A DNA stretch of 50,839 nt from Thermoleophilaceae bacterium (GTDB lineage Bacteria; Actinomycetota; Thermoleophilia; Solirubrobacterales; Thermoleophilaceae), in the NCBI GenBank assembly GCA_030448005.1, contig JAUJNT010000006.1, positions 126,698 to 177,536 on the forward strand, given 5' to 3'. Positions 16,798 to 24,389 of the stretch are shown here, piece after piece. The position numbers and the translations under genes are program-made. Positions within the stretch are counted from its first letter, which is position 1. Every line of letters begins with the position of its first letter. Below the pieces are notes generated by a model. That model was not told the origin of the DNA and ran no database searches. It worked only from the letters and a program-made list of their open reading frames with translations.

Positions 16798-16821
16798 AAG
16801 GGGGTGGTTTCGGACCCCCTT
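16798..16821. repeat. Stem-loop upstream of a frameshifted ORF
   Basis: AAGGGGGT/ACCCCCTT makes a perfect 8-bp stem with an 8-base loop, 46 bases before the ATG of the next reading frame. There is no T-run. It could be an old terminator or a regulatory hairpin. Confidence 0.4.
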
Positions 16822-16866
16822 CTGACCTACCCCCGACCTGACCGGCGCGGGTTCTACCCTGAGTCG

Positions 16867-17159
16867 ATGGCCGCACCCAACATCGTGGACATAGAGCCGC
16901 CGCTTGCAGAGTGGCGACCTAACTCCGAAGAGTTCCTGTACATCGTCTGGGTCCGAGAGGGCGAGGGCGAACCGGACCATACAACGCCGTCGTCACGGCT
17001 ACGCAAGCCGTCAGGGACGGATTCGAGGATGCGCCTACGGTGGAGTGGGTCCGCGAGCGATTCGAGCGGGTCGCCTTCAAACGCTTGGAGAACTACCGCC
17101 CGGTCATCGAGCAGATGAACGAGTGGCAGATGCCCATCGTTGTCAGCGCCGACGACTAG
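16867..17159 (+). pseudogene. Hypothetical protein with an internal frameshift
   Basis: From ATG 16867 the frame gives MAAPNIVDIEPPLAEWRPNS, then EEFLYIVWVREGEGEPDH. Good protein-like sequence then continues in another frame: YNAVVTATQAVRDGFEDAPT, EWVRERFERVAFKRLENY and RPVIEQMNEWQMPIVVSADD to a TAG. A -1 shift near 16980 would join them into about 97 residues. I recognise no family. It could be a true frameshift mutation or a sequencing error. Confidence 0.5.
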
Positions 17160-17203
17160 CGGATCGCTCGGTGGTCCCTCTTGGCGGAATAGCCTCTCAG
17201 GCA

Positions 17204-18010
17204 GTGACACGGGAGGAACTGATTGCGGAGCTTCAAGGGCTGGCCGAACGGCTCGGCGTGGATTCCGTGCCACGGGCGAGGTTCACCCGGGAAACCGGGA
17301 TCAGCGAGTGGCGCATCCAAACGCACTTCGACAACTGGAACGAGTTCGTGGCCGCCGCCGGCCTGAAGCCGAACAACAGCTTCAAGCGGATACCCGACGA
17401 CGACCTCATGGAGGCGATGAGGGATGCGTTTAACGAAGCTGGGGGGATCGTCTCGGCGGCTCGCTTACGCAAGGTCTCCCGGTACGGACTGGCGACCTAT
17501 ACGAAACGCTTCGGTGGCTACGCGGGAGCACTGGCCCACTTCCGCGAGTGGGTGCGGCTGTTCGATCCCGAGTTTCCCTATGTGGACGATCTGCCCTCCC
17601 CGCACCCGGCCCCTCCCGCTGCGACGCCTCCTGTGGAGGCGACCGCGCCCACCGCCTGGCCGCAGGGCGACAGGGACCGCTACGGCGAGCTACTGAACTT
17701 CCGCAGCTTGCAGCACGCGCCGATCAATGAGCAAGGCGTCGTGCTCCTGTTCGGGATGGTGGCCCATGACCTGGGATTCGTGGTCGAGCGCGTCCAGACG
17801 GGCTATCCCGACTGCGAGGCAAAGCGGCGCGTTGCCGGGGGCCACCTTCAGCGGGTCCGTATCGAGTTCGAGTTCCGCAGCCGCAATTTCAACCATCCGC
17901 CCGAAGGTTGCGACCTGATCGTCTGTTGGGAGCACAACTGGCCCGACTGCATGCTCGAAGCTCTCGAACTTCGCACGGCCATCCGGTCGCTCGACGCGAC
18001 TCCGCACTAA
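17204..18010 (+). CDS. Homing-endonuclease-associated-repeat protein with putative nuclease domain
   Basis: 268 residues from a GTG; another GTG at 17171 is possible. Residues about 15-50 (DSVPRARFTRETGISEWRIQ...HFDNWNEFVAAAGLKPN) match the homing endonuclease associated repeat, a helical DNA-binding unit, and a weaker second copy follows (GGIVSAARLRKVSRYGLATYTKRFGGYAGAL). After a Pro/Ala-rich linker, the C-terminal domain contains GYPDCEAKRR, RIEFEFRSRNF and GCDLIVCWEHNWPDC. The acidic residues and strand order suggest a PD-(D/E)xK-type nuclease fold, which is inference. It sits in the decayed accessory island. Confidence 0.65.
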   Translation: MTREELIAELQGLAERLGVDSVPRARFTRETGISEWRIQTHFDNWNEFVAAAGLKPNNSFKRIPDDDLMEAMRDAFNEAGGIVSAARLRKVSRYGLATYTKRFGGYAGALAHFREWVRLFDPEFPYVDDLPSPHPAPPAATPPVEATAPTAWPQGDRDRYGELLNFRSLQHAPINEQGVVLLFGMVAHDLGFVVERVQTGYPDCEAKRRVAGGHLQRVRIEFEFRSRNFNHPPEGCDLIVCWEHNWPDCMLEALELRTAIRSLDATPH

Positions 18011-18076
18011 AGAAAGTGGTAGGCACGCGCGCGGATCGAGTTTGAGCGCCAGTGGCGGCGCGCCACCTTGGCCCGT

Positions 18077-18379
18077 TTATTCGGCGGCGCGTCGAGCCTC
18101 GCGGATCATGCGGTCGTTTGTGACCTTCACGAGCGAGTGGACCATTTCGTCGGTTGCTCCGACTTCGCACTCCCTAATCCGGCTCGCCTCGATGGTGCTC
18201 GATTGGCGCGCCAGCTCCACGCCGAACGGCGGGCGGACCTCCGCGAGCCTTGGGCCGGCGTGGAACTCGAACCACTCCCACCAGTCGGCCGAGGGCTCAG
18301 GTTCGAGCTGGTAGACCCGGACGCTCTCGTCTTCGCCAGCCCAATCGCCCGTTATCTCGACTTGCTCGGCCTCAGTCAT
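18077..18379 (-). CDS. Hypothetical protein
   Basis: 100 residues from the ATG at 18379. The acidic N-terminal half has aromatic clusters (VRVYQLEPEPSADWWEWFEF) and the C-terminal half is helical and charged (IRECEVGATDEMVHSLVKVT). No known domain is recognised. It lies at the right edge of the accessory island, 117 bases from tRNA-Glu, and converges on the nuclease-like gene. Confidence 0.5.
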   Translation of the reverse strand: MTEAEQVEITGDWAGEDESVRVYQLEPEPSADWWEWFEFHAGPRLAEVRPPFGVELARQSSTIEASRIRECEVGATDEMVHSLVKVTNDRMIREARRAAE

Positions 18380-18495
18380 TGAGCGCGAGTGTAGGCCGCA
18401 GCGCGGTCGCAACCGGGAACCCGCCTGGAGCCGTCCTGTCCCCAAGACTGTCCCCATGAACGACAAAAACCCGCTTGGAGAGCGGGTTCTCGGAG

Positions 18496-18568
18496 TACCG
18501 CCACGGGGATTCGAACCCCGGTTTCCGCCGTGAGAGGGCGGCGTCCTAGTCCCCTAGACGATGGCGGC
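18496..18568 (-). tRNA. tRNA-Glu (anticodon CTC)
   Basis: 73 bases, complete cloverleaf: acceptor GCCGCCA/TGGCGGT with one G-U pair, anticodon arm CCGCC-CTCTCAC-GGCGG giving anticodon CTC, and T-arm CGGGG-TTCGAAT-CCCCG. CCA is not encoded. The 3' end faces the accessory island, a common integration side, but I found no duplicated 3' end to prove integration there. Confidence 0.96.
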
Positions 18569-18630
18569 GCGGCAGCCGATTGTACAAGCGGTCGGCTGCT
18601 GTGGCCCGGCGCCCTCGCTAGCCTGGGCGG

Positions 18631-19509
18631 ATGACTCTGACGCCCAGAGCACTGCTCCATGGCGCCGCGATCATCGCGGCCGCGTTCGTGGCCCTTCTCG
18701 TGGTGGCCTACGGCTCTCCCGGGGCGCGCTGGCTGGACGCTTCCGCCCTCCAGGGATTCGTCGAGCTTCAGGGCCCGGTCGTCACCTCCGTGACCGAGCG
18801 GCTGGTGACCCTTGGCAACGTCGCGGAGGTCGGTCTGATCGGCGGCGCGCTCGCGCTCGGAGCCCTCGCGCGCGGGCGGCCGCGGGTAGCCATATTCGTC
18901 CTCGCGCTGCTGGCACTCACGAGCGTGTCGAGCCAGGTGCTCAAGGCCGTCCTGGCGTACCCCCGGAACGAGGGGATGATCGCCGGCGCCCATATCGAGC
19001 CGGCCGCCTTCCCGAGCGGTCACGCCACGGCGGCGATGTCGCTGGCTATCGCGCTGGTGGTCGTGGTGCCGGGGAGGCTGCGGCCGCTCGCGGCGGCCGT
19101 GGGCATGGGACTTGCCCTCGCGGTGTCGTTCTCGATCATGTCGCTCGGCTGGCACCTGCCGAGCGACGTCGCGGGCGGCTTCCTGCTGGCGACAGGCTGG
19201 GCGCTCGTCCTGCTGGCGGCGCTGCGCACCGCCACCCAGCTCGTCCCGGAGCGCAGCGGGAGAAGTCGGCTCGCGGCGGCCAGCCGGTCGGCGATCGACA
19301 GCGTGGCGGCGGTGGGCCTGGTGGCCATGACGGCGGCCGGGGCGGCGGTGGCCGTGGCCGTGACGGCGCTCGTGGTGGTGTTCCGGCTGCCGGTGTTCGT
19401 CGGCTATGCGCAGGACCACACGGCGTTCTTCGTCGTTGCGGTCGGCCTCCTCCTGAGTGCCGGGGTGCTCCTCGCCGGACTGGCGAGTCTCCTCACCCGC
19501 CGCGGCTGA
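18631..19509 (+). CDS. PAP2-family phosphatase
   Basis: 292 residues with ATG start. The three PAP2 motifs are visible: KAVLAYPRN near residue 110 (the usual KxxxxxRP form ends here in R without P), PSGHATA near 129 and SLGWHLPSDVAGG near 170, where the His is the expected nucleophile or proton donor. Six or more hydrophobic helices, including two after the catalytic part, make it an integral membrane enzyme. Such enzymes remove phosphate from phosphatidic acid, undecaprenyl diphosphate or similar lipids; the substrate is unknown here. Confidence 0.9.
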   Translation: MTLTPRALLHGAAIIAAAFVALLVVAYGSPGARWLDASALQGFVELQGPVVTSVTERLVTLGNVAEVGLIGGALALGALARGRPRVAIFVLALLALTSVSSQVLKAVLAYPRNEGMIAGAHIEPAAFPSGHATAAMSLAIALVVVVPGRLRPLAAAVGMGLALAVSFSIMSLGWHLPSDVAGGFLLATGWALVLLAALRTATQLVPERSGRSRLAAASRSAIDSVAAVGLVAMTAAGAAVAVAVTALVVVFRLPVFVGYAQDHTAFFVVAVGLLLSAGVLLAGLASLLTRRG

Positions 19510-19560
19510 ACGACCCCGCTCGCGGTGACCCGCGGCGTCTGTATCCTCGACGCGACAAAA

Positions 19561-19720
19561 CACGGTCGGTGGTGAGGAAGTTCGGTGAGAATCCGGCGCG
19601 GTCCCGCCACTGTGACCGGGCTGAGAAGGCGCCGCACGACAATGCGTAAGCCACTGGAAGGCCACCTGCCGACCGGGAAGGCGCGGCGCTGAGCCCGAAG
19701 CCAGGAGACCTACCTCCGGC
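19561..19720 (+). ncRNA. Cobalamin riboswitch
   Basis: All signature blocks are in order: GGTGAGGAAGTTCGGTGAG with AATCCGGCGCGGTCCCGCCACTG, then AGCCACTGG, GGGAAGGCGC and the B12 box AAGCCAGGAGACCTACC near 19698. It lies 37 bases before the first ORF of a B12-uptake-like operon. In this class, bound adenosyl- or other cobalamin normally shuts off expression. Confidence 0.95.
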
Positions 19721-19756
19721 CGCGATCAAACACAACCCTCGAGGAAGGGGCGATCA

Positions 19757-19972
19757 ATGCATATCTCCATCTCGCGAGGCGGGCGCGGCTACGACGACGC
19801 CGGCCGAGGGGTGGCGGTGCAGGGCGCCACCGTCTCCGCGGGCGGCACGCTTGCCACCACCGACGCGTCGGGGAACGCCCTGCTGCGCCTGGCACCGGGC
19901 CGGCACACCGTCCGGGCCAGGAAGCCCGGCCTCGTCCGGTCCTTCAGGGACCGGGCAACGGTCAGGCCGTGA
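19757..19972 (+). pseudogene. Ig-like C-terminal piece of a B12-operon surface protein
   Basis: 71 residues from an ATG with GGAAGGGG upstream. The sequence (GVAVQGATVSAGGTLATTDA, then SGNALLRLAPGRHTVRARKPGLVRS) is a carboxypeptidase-regulatory/Ig-like beta module, usually found at the C-terminus of longer surface proteins. There is no signal peptide, so the protein would not be exported as it stands. I infer that the N-terminal part was deleted and the stub kept its start region after the riboswitch. Its stop overlaps the next GTG start (GTGA). Confidence 0.55.
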
Positions 19973-20901
19973 CGCTCCGCGCCCTCGCCGTGGCCTGGCT
20001 GCTGATCCTGGCGGGCGCGCTGTCGGGCTGTGGGCTCGGGCCGGGGAAGGAGCGCGAGGGCGGGGCCGAGCTGCGGGTGACCCGCGACTTCGGGGCCCGA
20101 CTGCTGAAGGCGGACAAGGTGGCCAAGGTGCGCGAGGATCAGACGGTGATGCGCCTCCTGCGCGCCGAGAACAGGGTGACGACCCGCTACGGCGGGCGCT
20201 TCGTACAGTCGATCGGCGGCATCGAGGGCGGTGGAGAGAGCGGCTTTGCCGACTGGTTCTATTACGTGAACGGCCTGGAGGCGGACGTCGGTGCCGCGGA
20301 GTACGAGCTCTCGCCGGGCGACGTCGTGCAGTGGGACTTTCGCAACTGGCGCCACACGATGGACATCCGCGCCATCGTGGGCGCCTTCCCCGAGCCGTTC
20401 GTGAGCGGCCTCCAGGGAAAGCGGTTCCCCGTGCGCGTGGAGTGCGAGCGCGACGAGTCGCGCGCGTGCCGGACGGTGAAGTCCGCGCTCCAAGGCCAGG
20501 GCGTCCCGGCGTCGAGCGCAACGCTCGGGGTGAGCGGCAGCCGCAACGTGCTTCGCGTGGTGGTGGCCCGCTGGCAGCGCGCCCGTGAGCTGCCCTCGGC
20601 GCGGCGCATCGAGCAGGGGCCCCGCAAGAGCGGGGTCTTCGCGCGCTTCCGCGGCGGTGGCCGCTCGCTCGACCTGCTCGACGAGCGCGGCCGAGCGGTG
20701 CGCACGGCGCCCGCCGGGTATGGGCTGGTGGCCGCACTCGAGCCGGAGGAGAAGCAGTTGTTCTGGCTGGTCACGGGTGTGGACCACACCGGGGTCGAGC
20801 GGGCGGCCCGCGCGCTCAACCGGAGGTCGCTGCGCGATGCCTTCGCGGTGGCCGTGGGACCGGGTCCGCCGCTGAAGCTCCCGCTTCGGAGCGGGGCATG
20901 A
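19969..20901 (+). CDS. DUF4430 (transcobalamin-like C-terminal domain) lipoprotein
   Basis: 310 residues from a GTG overlapping the previous stop. The signal peptide ends in lipobox LSGC near residue 20, so the mature protein is lipid-anchored outside the cell. Residues about 35-130 (RLLRAENRVTTRYGGRFVQS, IGGIEGGGESGFADWFYYVN, GLEADVGAAEYELSPGDVVQ) are a DUF4430 domain, the beta domain that in intrinsic factor and transcobalamin binds cobalamin. The C-terminal half is alpha/beta with Arg-rich surface and no known name. Riboswitch control and the EcfT stub after it point to B12 capture for an ECF transporter. Confidence 0.85.
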   Translation: MTLRALAVAWLLILAGALSGCGLGPGKEREGGAELRVTRDFGARLLKADKVAKVREDQTVMRLLRAENRVTTRYGGRFVQSIGGIEGGGESGFADWFYYVNGLEADVGAAEYELSPGDVVQWDFRNWRHTMDIRAIVGAFPEPFVSGLQGKRFPVRVECERDESRACRTVKSALQGQGVPASSATLGVSGSRNVLRVVVARWQRARELPSARRIEQGPRKSGVFARFRGGGRSLDLLDERGRAVRTAPAGYGLVAALEPEEKQLFWLVTGVDHTGVERAARALNRRSLRDAFAVAVGPGPPLKLPLRSGA

Positions 20902-21050
20902 CCGGCGGCTTCGTACCCGTCTACGTGCAGCGGGCGAGCCCGCTCCATGCCGCGCGGGCCGGCGTGACCGCCGGGCTGTGCGCGGCCTTCGCCCTCGTCT
21001 GCGCGCTGTTCGAGCATCCGGCCGTGCTGTTCGCGGTGCTCGTGGGGCGG
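20898..21050 (+). pseudogene. N-terminal fragment of EcfT/CbiQ-like ECF transporter subunit
   Basis: Starts with ATGA overlapping the DUF4430 stop. About 50 residues (MTGGFVPVYVQRASPLHAAR, AGVTAGLCAAFALVCALFEH, PAVLFAVLVG) match the first helices of an ECF transporter transmembrane protein. The frame then passes abruptly into unrelated sequence near 21050, so the remaining helices and coupling motifs are missing. Confidence 0.55.
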
Positions 21051-21825
21051 CGGGTGACCCCTCGGGCTCGGGCTCGGTGCAGAAGGCGGCGAGCTACCTC
21101 GAGCGGGCACAGAACGGCGACGGGGGCTTCGGCTACGTGCCGAGCGCCGCGAGCGACGTGGACGACACGGGCGCGGCGGTGCAGGCCCTCGCGGCGGCCG
21201 GGCGCTCCAGCGCCACCGGCGCCGTGAAGAGGGCGGTGGCCTACCTGCGCGACGTGCAGAACCGCGACGGCGGCTTCGGCCAGATGGCGAGCCGCGACTC
21301 CAACGCCCAGTCGACCGCCTGGGCGGTCCAGGGTCTCGTCGCGGCGTGGGGGTGCGCCCGGAGACCGTCGGCTCGAATCCGATCCGTACCTGGTCTCACT
21401 CCAGCGCCGCGACGGCCACATCGCCTACTGCGCGCGCCTACTGCGCGCGGGAGCGACCAGACGCCGGTGTGGGTGACCGCCAGGCTCTGACCGCCCTACG
21501 GCGAAAGGCCTTCCCGCTGGCCACGGTGCCCCGGAAGCGGCCCCCGCGTGCGCGCACTGGCGCGGCGGCCGCCGGCCCCGCTCTCCAGAAGCGCTCGGCC
21601 ACGCCGGTGCAGAGGGAGAAGGAGCAGGCCGCGAAGGACTCCCCGTCCTCGCCGATCGCGCGGCGGCTCGAGCCGCCGCGCAGGGCGAGCGCCAACCCGG
21701 TGGGCTCCTCCTCGGAGGGAAGCGAGCGGGTATCCACGCCGGTGCTCGTGCGCGCCGCGCTCGCGGCCCTCCTTCTGGTCGCGCTCCTGCGCCACCGTCT
21801 TCACCGCCGCCGCGCGGCCAGCTGA
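21051..21825 (+). pseudogene. Prenyltransferase/terpene-cyclase-repeat surface protein, broken
   Basis: Pieces of one protein lie in several frames: GSVQKAASYLERAQNGDGGF and DDTGAAVQALAAAG, VKRAVAYLRDVQNRDGGFGQ, GVRPETVGSNPIR, YLVSLQRRDGHIAY, then SDQTPVWVTA, QALTALRRKAFPL, a Pro/Arg/Ser-rich stalk and a C-terminal membrane anchor (VLVRAALAALLLVALLRHRL). The repeats are alpha/alpha-barrel repeats of the prenyltransferase type, the fold of the N-terminal domain of intrinsic factor. Breaks occur near 21340, 21395, at a 13-bp tandem duplication (21423-21448) and near 21480, where a base is missing. The N-terminus and signal peptide are absent. Confidence 0.7.
21423..21448 (+). repeat. 13-bp tandem duplication inside the broken repeat protein
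   Basis: Two perfect copies of GCCTACTGCGCGC in a row. The extra 13 bp shift the frame, so this is one of the lesions of the pseudogene. Confidence 0.8.
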
Positions 21826-21870
21826 GTGCCCGGTCGCGGGACCGCACGGCTGCTCACACCGCTTCGGGAC

Positions 21871-22764
21871 ATGATCTACCGCGTGTCCGCTGTAGCCGCT
21901 CCTCGACGCCTTCTGTTCGCCCTCGCGACGAGCGCACGGTGGGAGCGGGCGGTATGCGTCCTTCCCCGCGCCGAATGGAGCGCCTACCGGTTGGCCAGCC
22001 GCTATGTCGCCGGGACGCGATTGGAGGACGCCCTCGCCTGCGCGCACCGCCTCGCCGCACAGGGGCTCGCGAGCTCGATCGACTTCTTCGGGGAGAGCAT
22101 CTCCGACCCGACCCAGGCCGACCGAGTTGCCGACGACTATGTCGCCCTCGCGCGCACCCTGGATCAGGCACCGGAGAACACCTTCCTGTCGATCGATCTC
22201 TCCCACATTGGGCTCGATCAACCCGGCGAGGCTGTGCAGCAGCGCCTCGATCGGATCGCCGCAGCGCTTCCGAAGGGCCGACGCATCCAGGTCGGCGCAG
22301 AGGAGGAGCGCCGCGCCGAGCGGATCTTGGCGGCGGTCTTGGCGGTGGCGCGCATGGACGGCGCGGTGTCGGCAACGATCCAAGCGAATCTCAAGCGCAG
22401 CCGGTCGGATGCGCACGCGCTCGCCGAGGAAGGCGTGCCGATCAGACTCGTCAAGGGCGCGTACGTGGAGGATCGTCGGTTCGCACGGCCCTGGGGGGAA
22501 TCGACCGACCTCGCCTTTCTGGACCTCGCCCACGAGCTGCATGCGAACGGTGCGGAGATCGCGCTCGGCACGCACGACCCGATCCTCCGCGAGGCGCTCC
22601 TGCGGGCCCTGCCGAGAGTGGGCGTCGAGATGCTGCTCGGCGTGCGCAGCGCGGACGCGAGCGCCCTCGCCGGCCGCGGCCTACCCGTCAGGATCTACGT
22701 CCCCTATGGCGACGGCTGGTTCCGCTACGCCATGCGCCGCTGGGCGGAATCATGGGGTGGATGA
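21871..22764 (+). CDS. Proline dehydrogenase
   Basis: 297 residues from ATG 21871, normal length for monofunctional enzymes. Family motifs of the FAD-binding (beta/alpha)8 barrel are visible: SSIDFFGES near residue 68, SIDLSHIGLD near 108, IRLVKGAYVED near 190, GTHDP near 232 and the C-terminal substrate-binding RIYVPYGDGWFRYAMRR. It oxidises L-proline to pyrroline-5-carboxylate and passes electrons to quinones at the membrane. No P5C dehydrogenase is next to it. It converges with the SDR gene. Confidence 0.93.
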   Translation: MIYRVSAVAAPRRLLFALATSARWERAVCVLPRAEWSAYRLASRYVAGTRLEDALACAHRLAAQGLASSIDFFGESISDPTQADRVADDYVALARTLDQAPENTFLSIDLSHIGLDQPGEAVQQRLDRIAAALPKGRRIQVGAEEERRAERILAAVLAVARMDGAVSATIQANLKRSRSDAHALAEEGVPIRLVKGAYVEDRRFARPWGESTDLAFLDLAHELHANGAEIALGTHDPILREALLRALPRVGVEMLLGVRSADASALAGRGLPVRIYVPYGDGWFRYAMRRWAESWGG

Positions 22765-22811
22765 AGGCCGTGCCCGCAGAAACCAGTCCGAGCCAAAGAC
22801 CGGCGAGTTTA

Positions 22812-23669
22812 CTAGAGCCCGAGCGCCCGGTAGACCAGCCAGTCGAACACCCGGTCGGGAACGAGCCTGGCGGCCACGGCACGCAGCCTGGCGTCGCGGC
22901 CCACCAGGTAGCGAGTCCGGGGTCGGGCGGCCGTGAGAGCGGTGCCCACCACCTCCGCCACAGCGCTCGGCGGCAGCCCCGTGTCGGTTGCGATCCTGGC
23001 GGACCCCCGGCGCATCCCCTCGATCAGCTTTCCGTAGAGCGGCTCGACCTCCGGCGGCGAGCCGGCGGCGATGCGGCCGGCGATGGCGGTGCCCTTCTCC
23101 CAGATCGGCGTCTTTATGCCGCCCGGCTCGATCACCATCACCTCGATGCCCTGGTCGCGAACCTCGCGGCGCAGCGTGTCCGTGATCGCCTCGAGGGCGA
23201 ACTTGGAGGCCGCGTAGGGGCCCACGAGCGGGAGGGCCACCCGCCCGCCGATCGAGCCCATGTTCACGACCCTTCCCTGCGCCACGCGCAGCAGCGGCAA
23301 TAAGGACTGCGTGACCGCCACCTGGCCGATCACGTTCACCTCGAGCTGTCTGCGCAAGTCTTCGATCGGCACGAACTCGAGCGGGGCCGAGACGGCGATC
23401 CCGGCGTTGTTCACTAGACCGGCCAGACCATCCGCTCCCAGCTCGTCCTCGACCTGGTCGGCGGCCGCGGCGATCGATGCGGGATCCGTGACGTCGAGCG
23501 GGAGGGGGCTCATGCGCTCGAGCCCGCGGGCCGCCACGCGCCCGGCGTCCTCGGGGCTGCGCACGCCGGCTAGGACGGAGAAGCCCAGGGAATGCAGATG
23601 GTCGGCGGTCGCCTCTCCGATGCCGGTCGAGGCGCCGGTCACGATGACGGTCCCGCTCGGCATCTCCAC
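22812..23669 (-). CDS. SDR-family oxidoreductase
   Basis: 285 residues, a classical short-chain dehydrogenase. The nucleotide-binding TGASTGIG is near residue 11, the NNAG motif near 88, catalytic Ser in NMGSIGGR near 138, and YAASK near 151. LAGVRSPEDA in the second strand suggests NADP preference. IEPGGIKTPIWEKG follows the active site. The C-terminal helices are basic (ARLVPDRVFDW), like members acting on lipids or retinoids. Substrate unknown. Confidence 0.92.
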   Translation of the reverse strand: MEMPSGTVIVTGASTGIGEATADHLHSLGFSVLAGVRSPEDAGRVAARGLERMSPLPLDVTDPASIAAAADQVEDELGADGLAGLVNNAGIAVSAPLEFVPIEDLRRQLEVNVIGQVAVTQSLLPLLRVAQGRVVNMGSIGGRVALPLVGPYAASKFALEAITDTLRREVRDQGIEVMVIEPGGIKTPIWEKGTAIAGRIAAGSPPEVEPLYGKLIEGMRRGSARIATDTGLPPSAVAEVVGTALTAARPRTRYLVGRDARLRAVAARLVPDRVFDWLVYRALGL

Positions 23670-23754
23670 CCAACCTATCCGGTCGTCGATTCGGGTTCGC
23701 AGCGGCCCGATCGCTTGGCACGTCCGCCCGTCTGGCCGCGCTCGAGCTCGGGGC

Positions 23755-24240
23755 TTACGTCGGTGCCGCGGCGTCAGCTACTGCGGGGAGCCCGTCGATC
23801 TCGATCTTGCAGCCCGCCGTATAGGGGTCGCGCGGGGTGAAGCCGGCGAGCCTGGCGCCCGGGTCGAGCACACTGAGCATGCCCTGCGTGATGCCGCGGT
23901 GAAGAGTGCAGACGACTTCCTGGTTGTCTCTGACGCAGTCGCGGTAGGGACAGTTGCGAAGGCGGCAGCTGAGCCCGCCTGAGTGATGGCGCTCGACGAG
24001 CGGCTGGAAGCCAAGCCCGGTGAGCGTGTCTTGCGGCGCGGCCTGTAGCGAGACGGCGCCGGTCGGCGCGATCTCCCGCCCGGCACGCTCTACATCGCGC
24101 AGGCGGCTCGACTGCGGCGGGATCGCCCGGGCCAGCGAACCGTCGAGACATGGCCGGGCGCGCAAGCGCAGGCGAAAGCACGGGCGTCGCCGCTGATCCG
24201 CGCCACGGGTCGATGCGCACGCTTGGCCCGTGGCCCGCAA
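23755..24240 (-). pseudogene. C-terminal part of an ArsR-type regulator
   Basis: From about residue 48 (RDVERAGREIAPTGAVSL) the frame matches the C-terminal domain of a large ArsR-like regulator family: LTGLGFQPLVERHH, GLSCRLRNCPYRDCVRDNQE, VVCTLHRGITQGML and PYTAGCKIEID, with the conserved cysteines thought to hold an iron-sulfur cluster or metal. The winged-helix DNA-binding half is missing, and the sequence upstream in this frame is low-quality Arg-rich filler. No likely start codon has a binding site. I call it a truncated gene. Confidence 0.6.
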
Positions 24241-24389
24241 TAGCCCTCGACCCCGAGCACGAGGTGGGGTCGGCCGTCCGGCGCTTTGCCCGTGGGTGCC
24301 ACGACGCGGACGGCCTCGGCCGCGGTGACACTGGCCGGGTCGGGAAGCAAGCGCTGAAAGAACGCTGGCCCTCTGTACCTGGCGGTCAT
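24090..24389 (-). CDS. Hypothetical protein coupled to flavin reductase
   Basis: 99 residues. Its ATG overlaps the flavin reductase stop as ATGA, which is the main reason to list it. The first half (MTARYRGPAFFQRLLPDPAS, VTAAEAVRVVAPTGKAPDGR) looks like real protein, but the second half is Arg/Ala-rich and may be out of frame. It overlaps the ArsR fragment. No family recognised; it may itself be broken. Confidence 0.35.
   Translation of the reverse strand: MTARYRGPAFFQRLLPDPASVTAAEAVRVVAPTGKAPDGRPHLVLGVEGYCGPRAKRAHRPVARISGDARAFACACAPGHVSTVRWPGRSRRSRAACAM

Noticed and set aside
16960-17000. Programmed -1 frameshift
   Set aside because: No slippery heptamer or obvious downstream structure; ordinary mutation or error is simpler.
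18480-18570. tRNA-Glu as attachment site of the 15.1-18.4 kb island
   Set aside because: The tRNA 3' end faces the island, but I found no second copy of its 3' sequence at the far side and no integrase gene.
21376-21420. tRNA T-arm-like GGCTCGAATCC sequence
   Set aside because: No acceptor or anticodon arm around it; it encodes part of the repeat protein (VGSNPIR).
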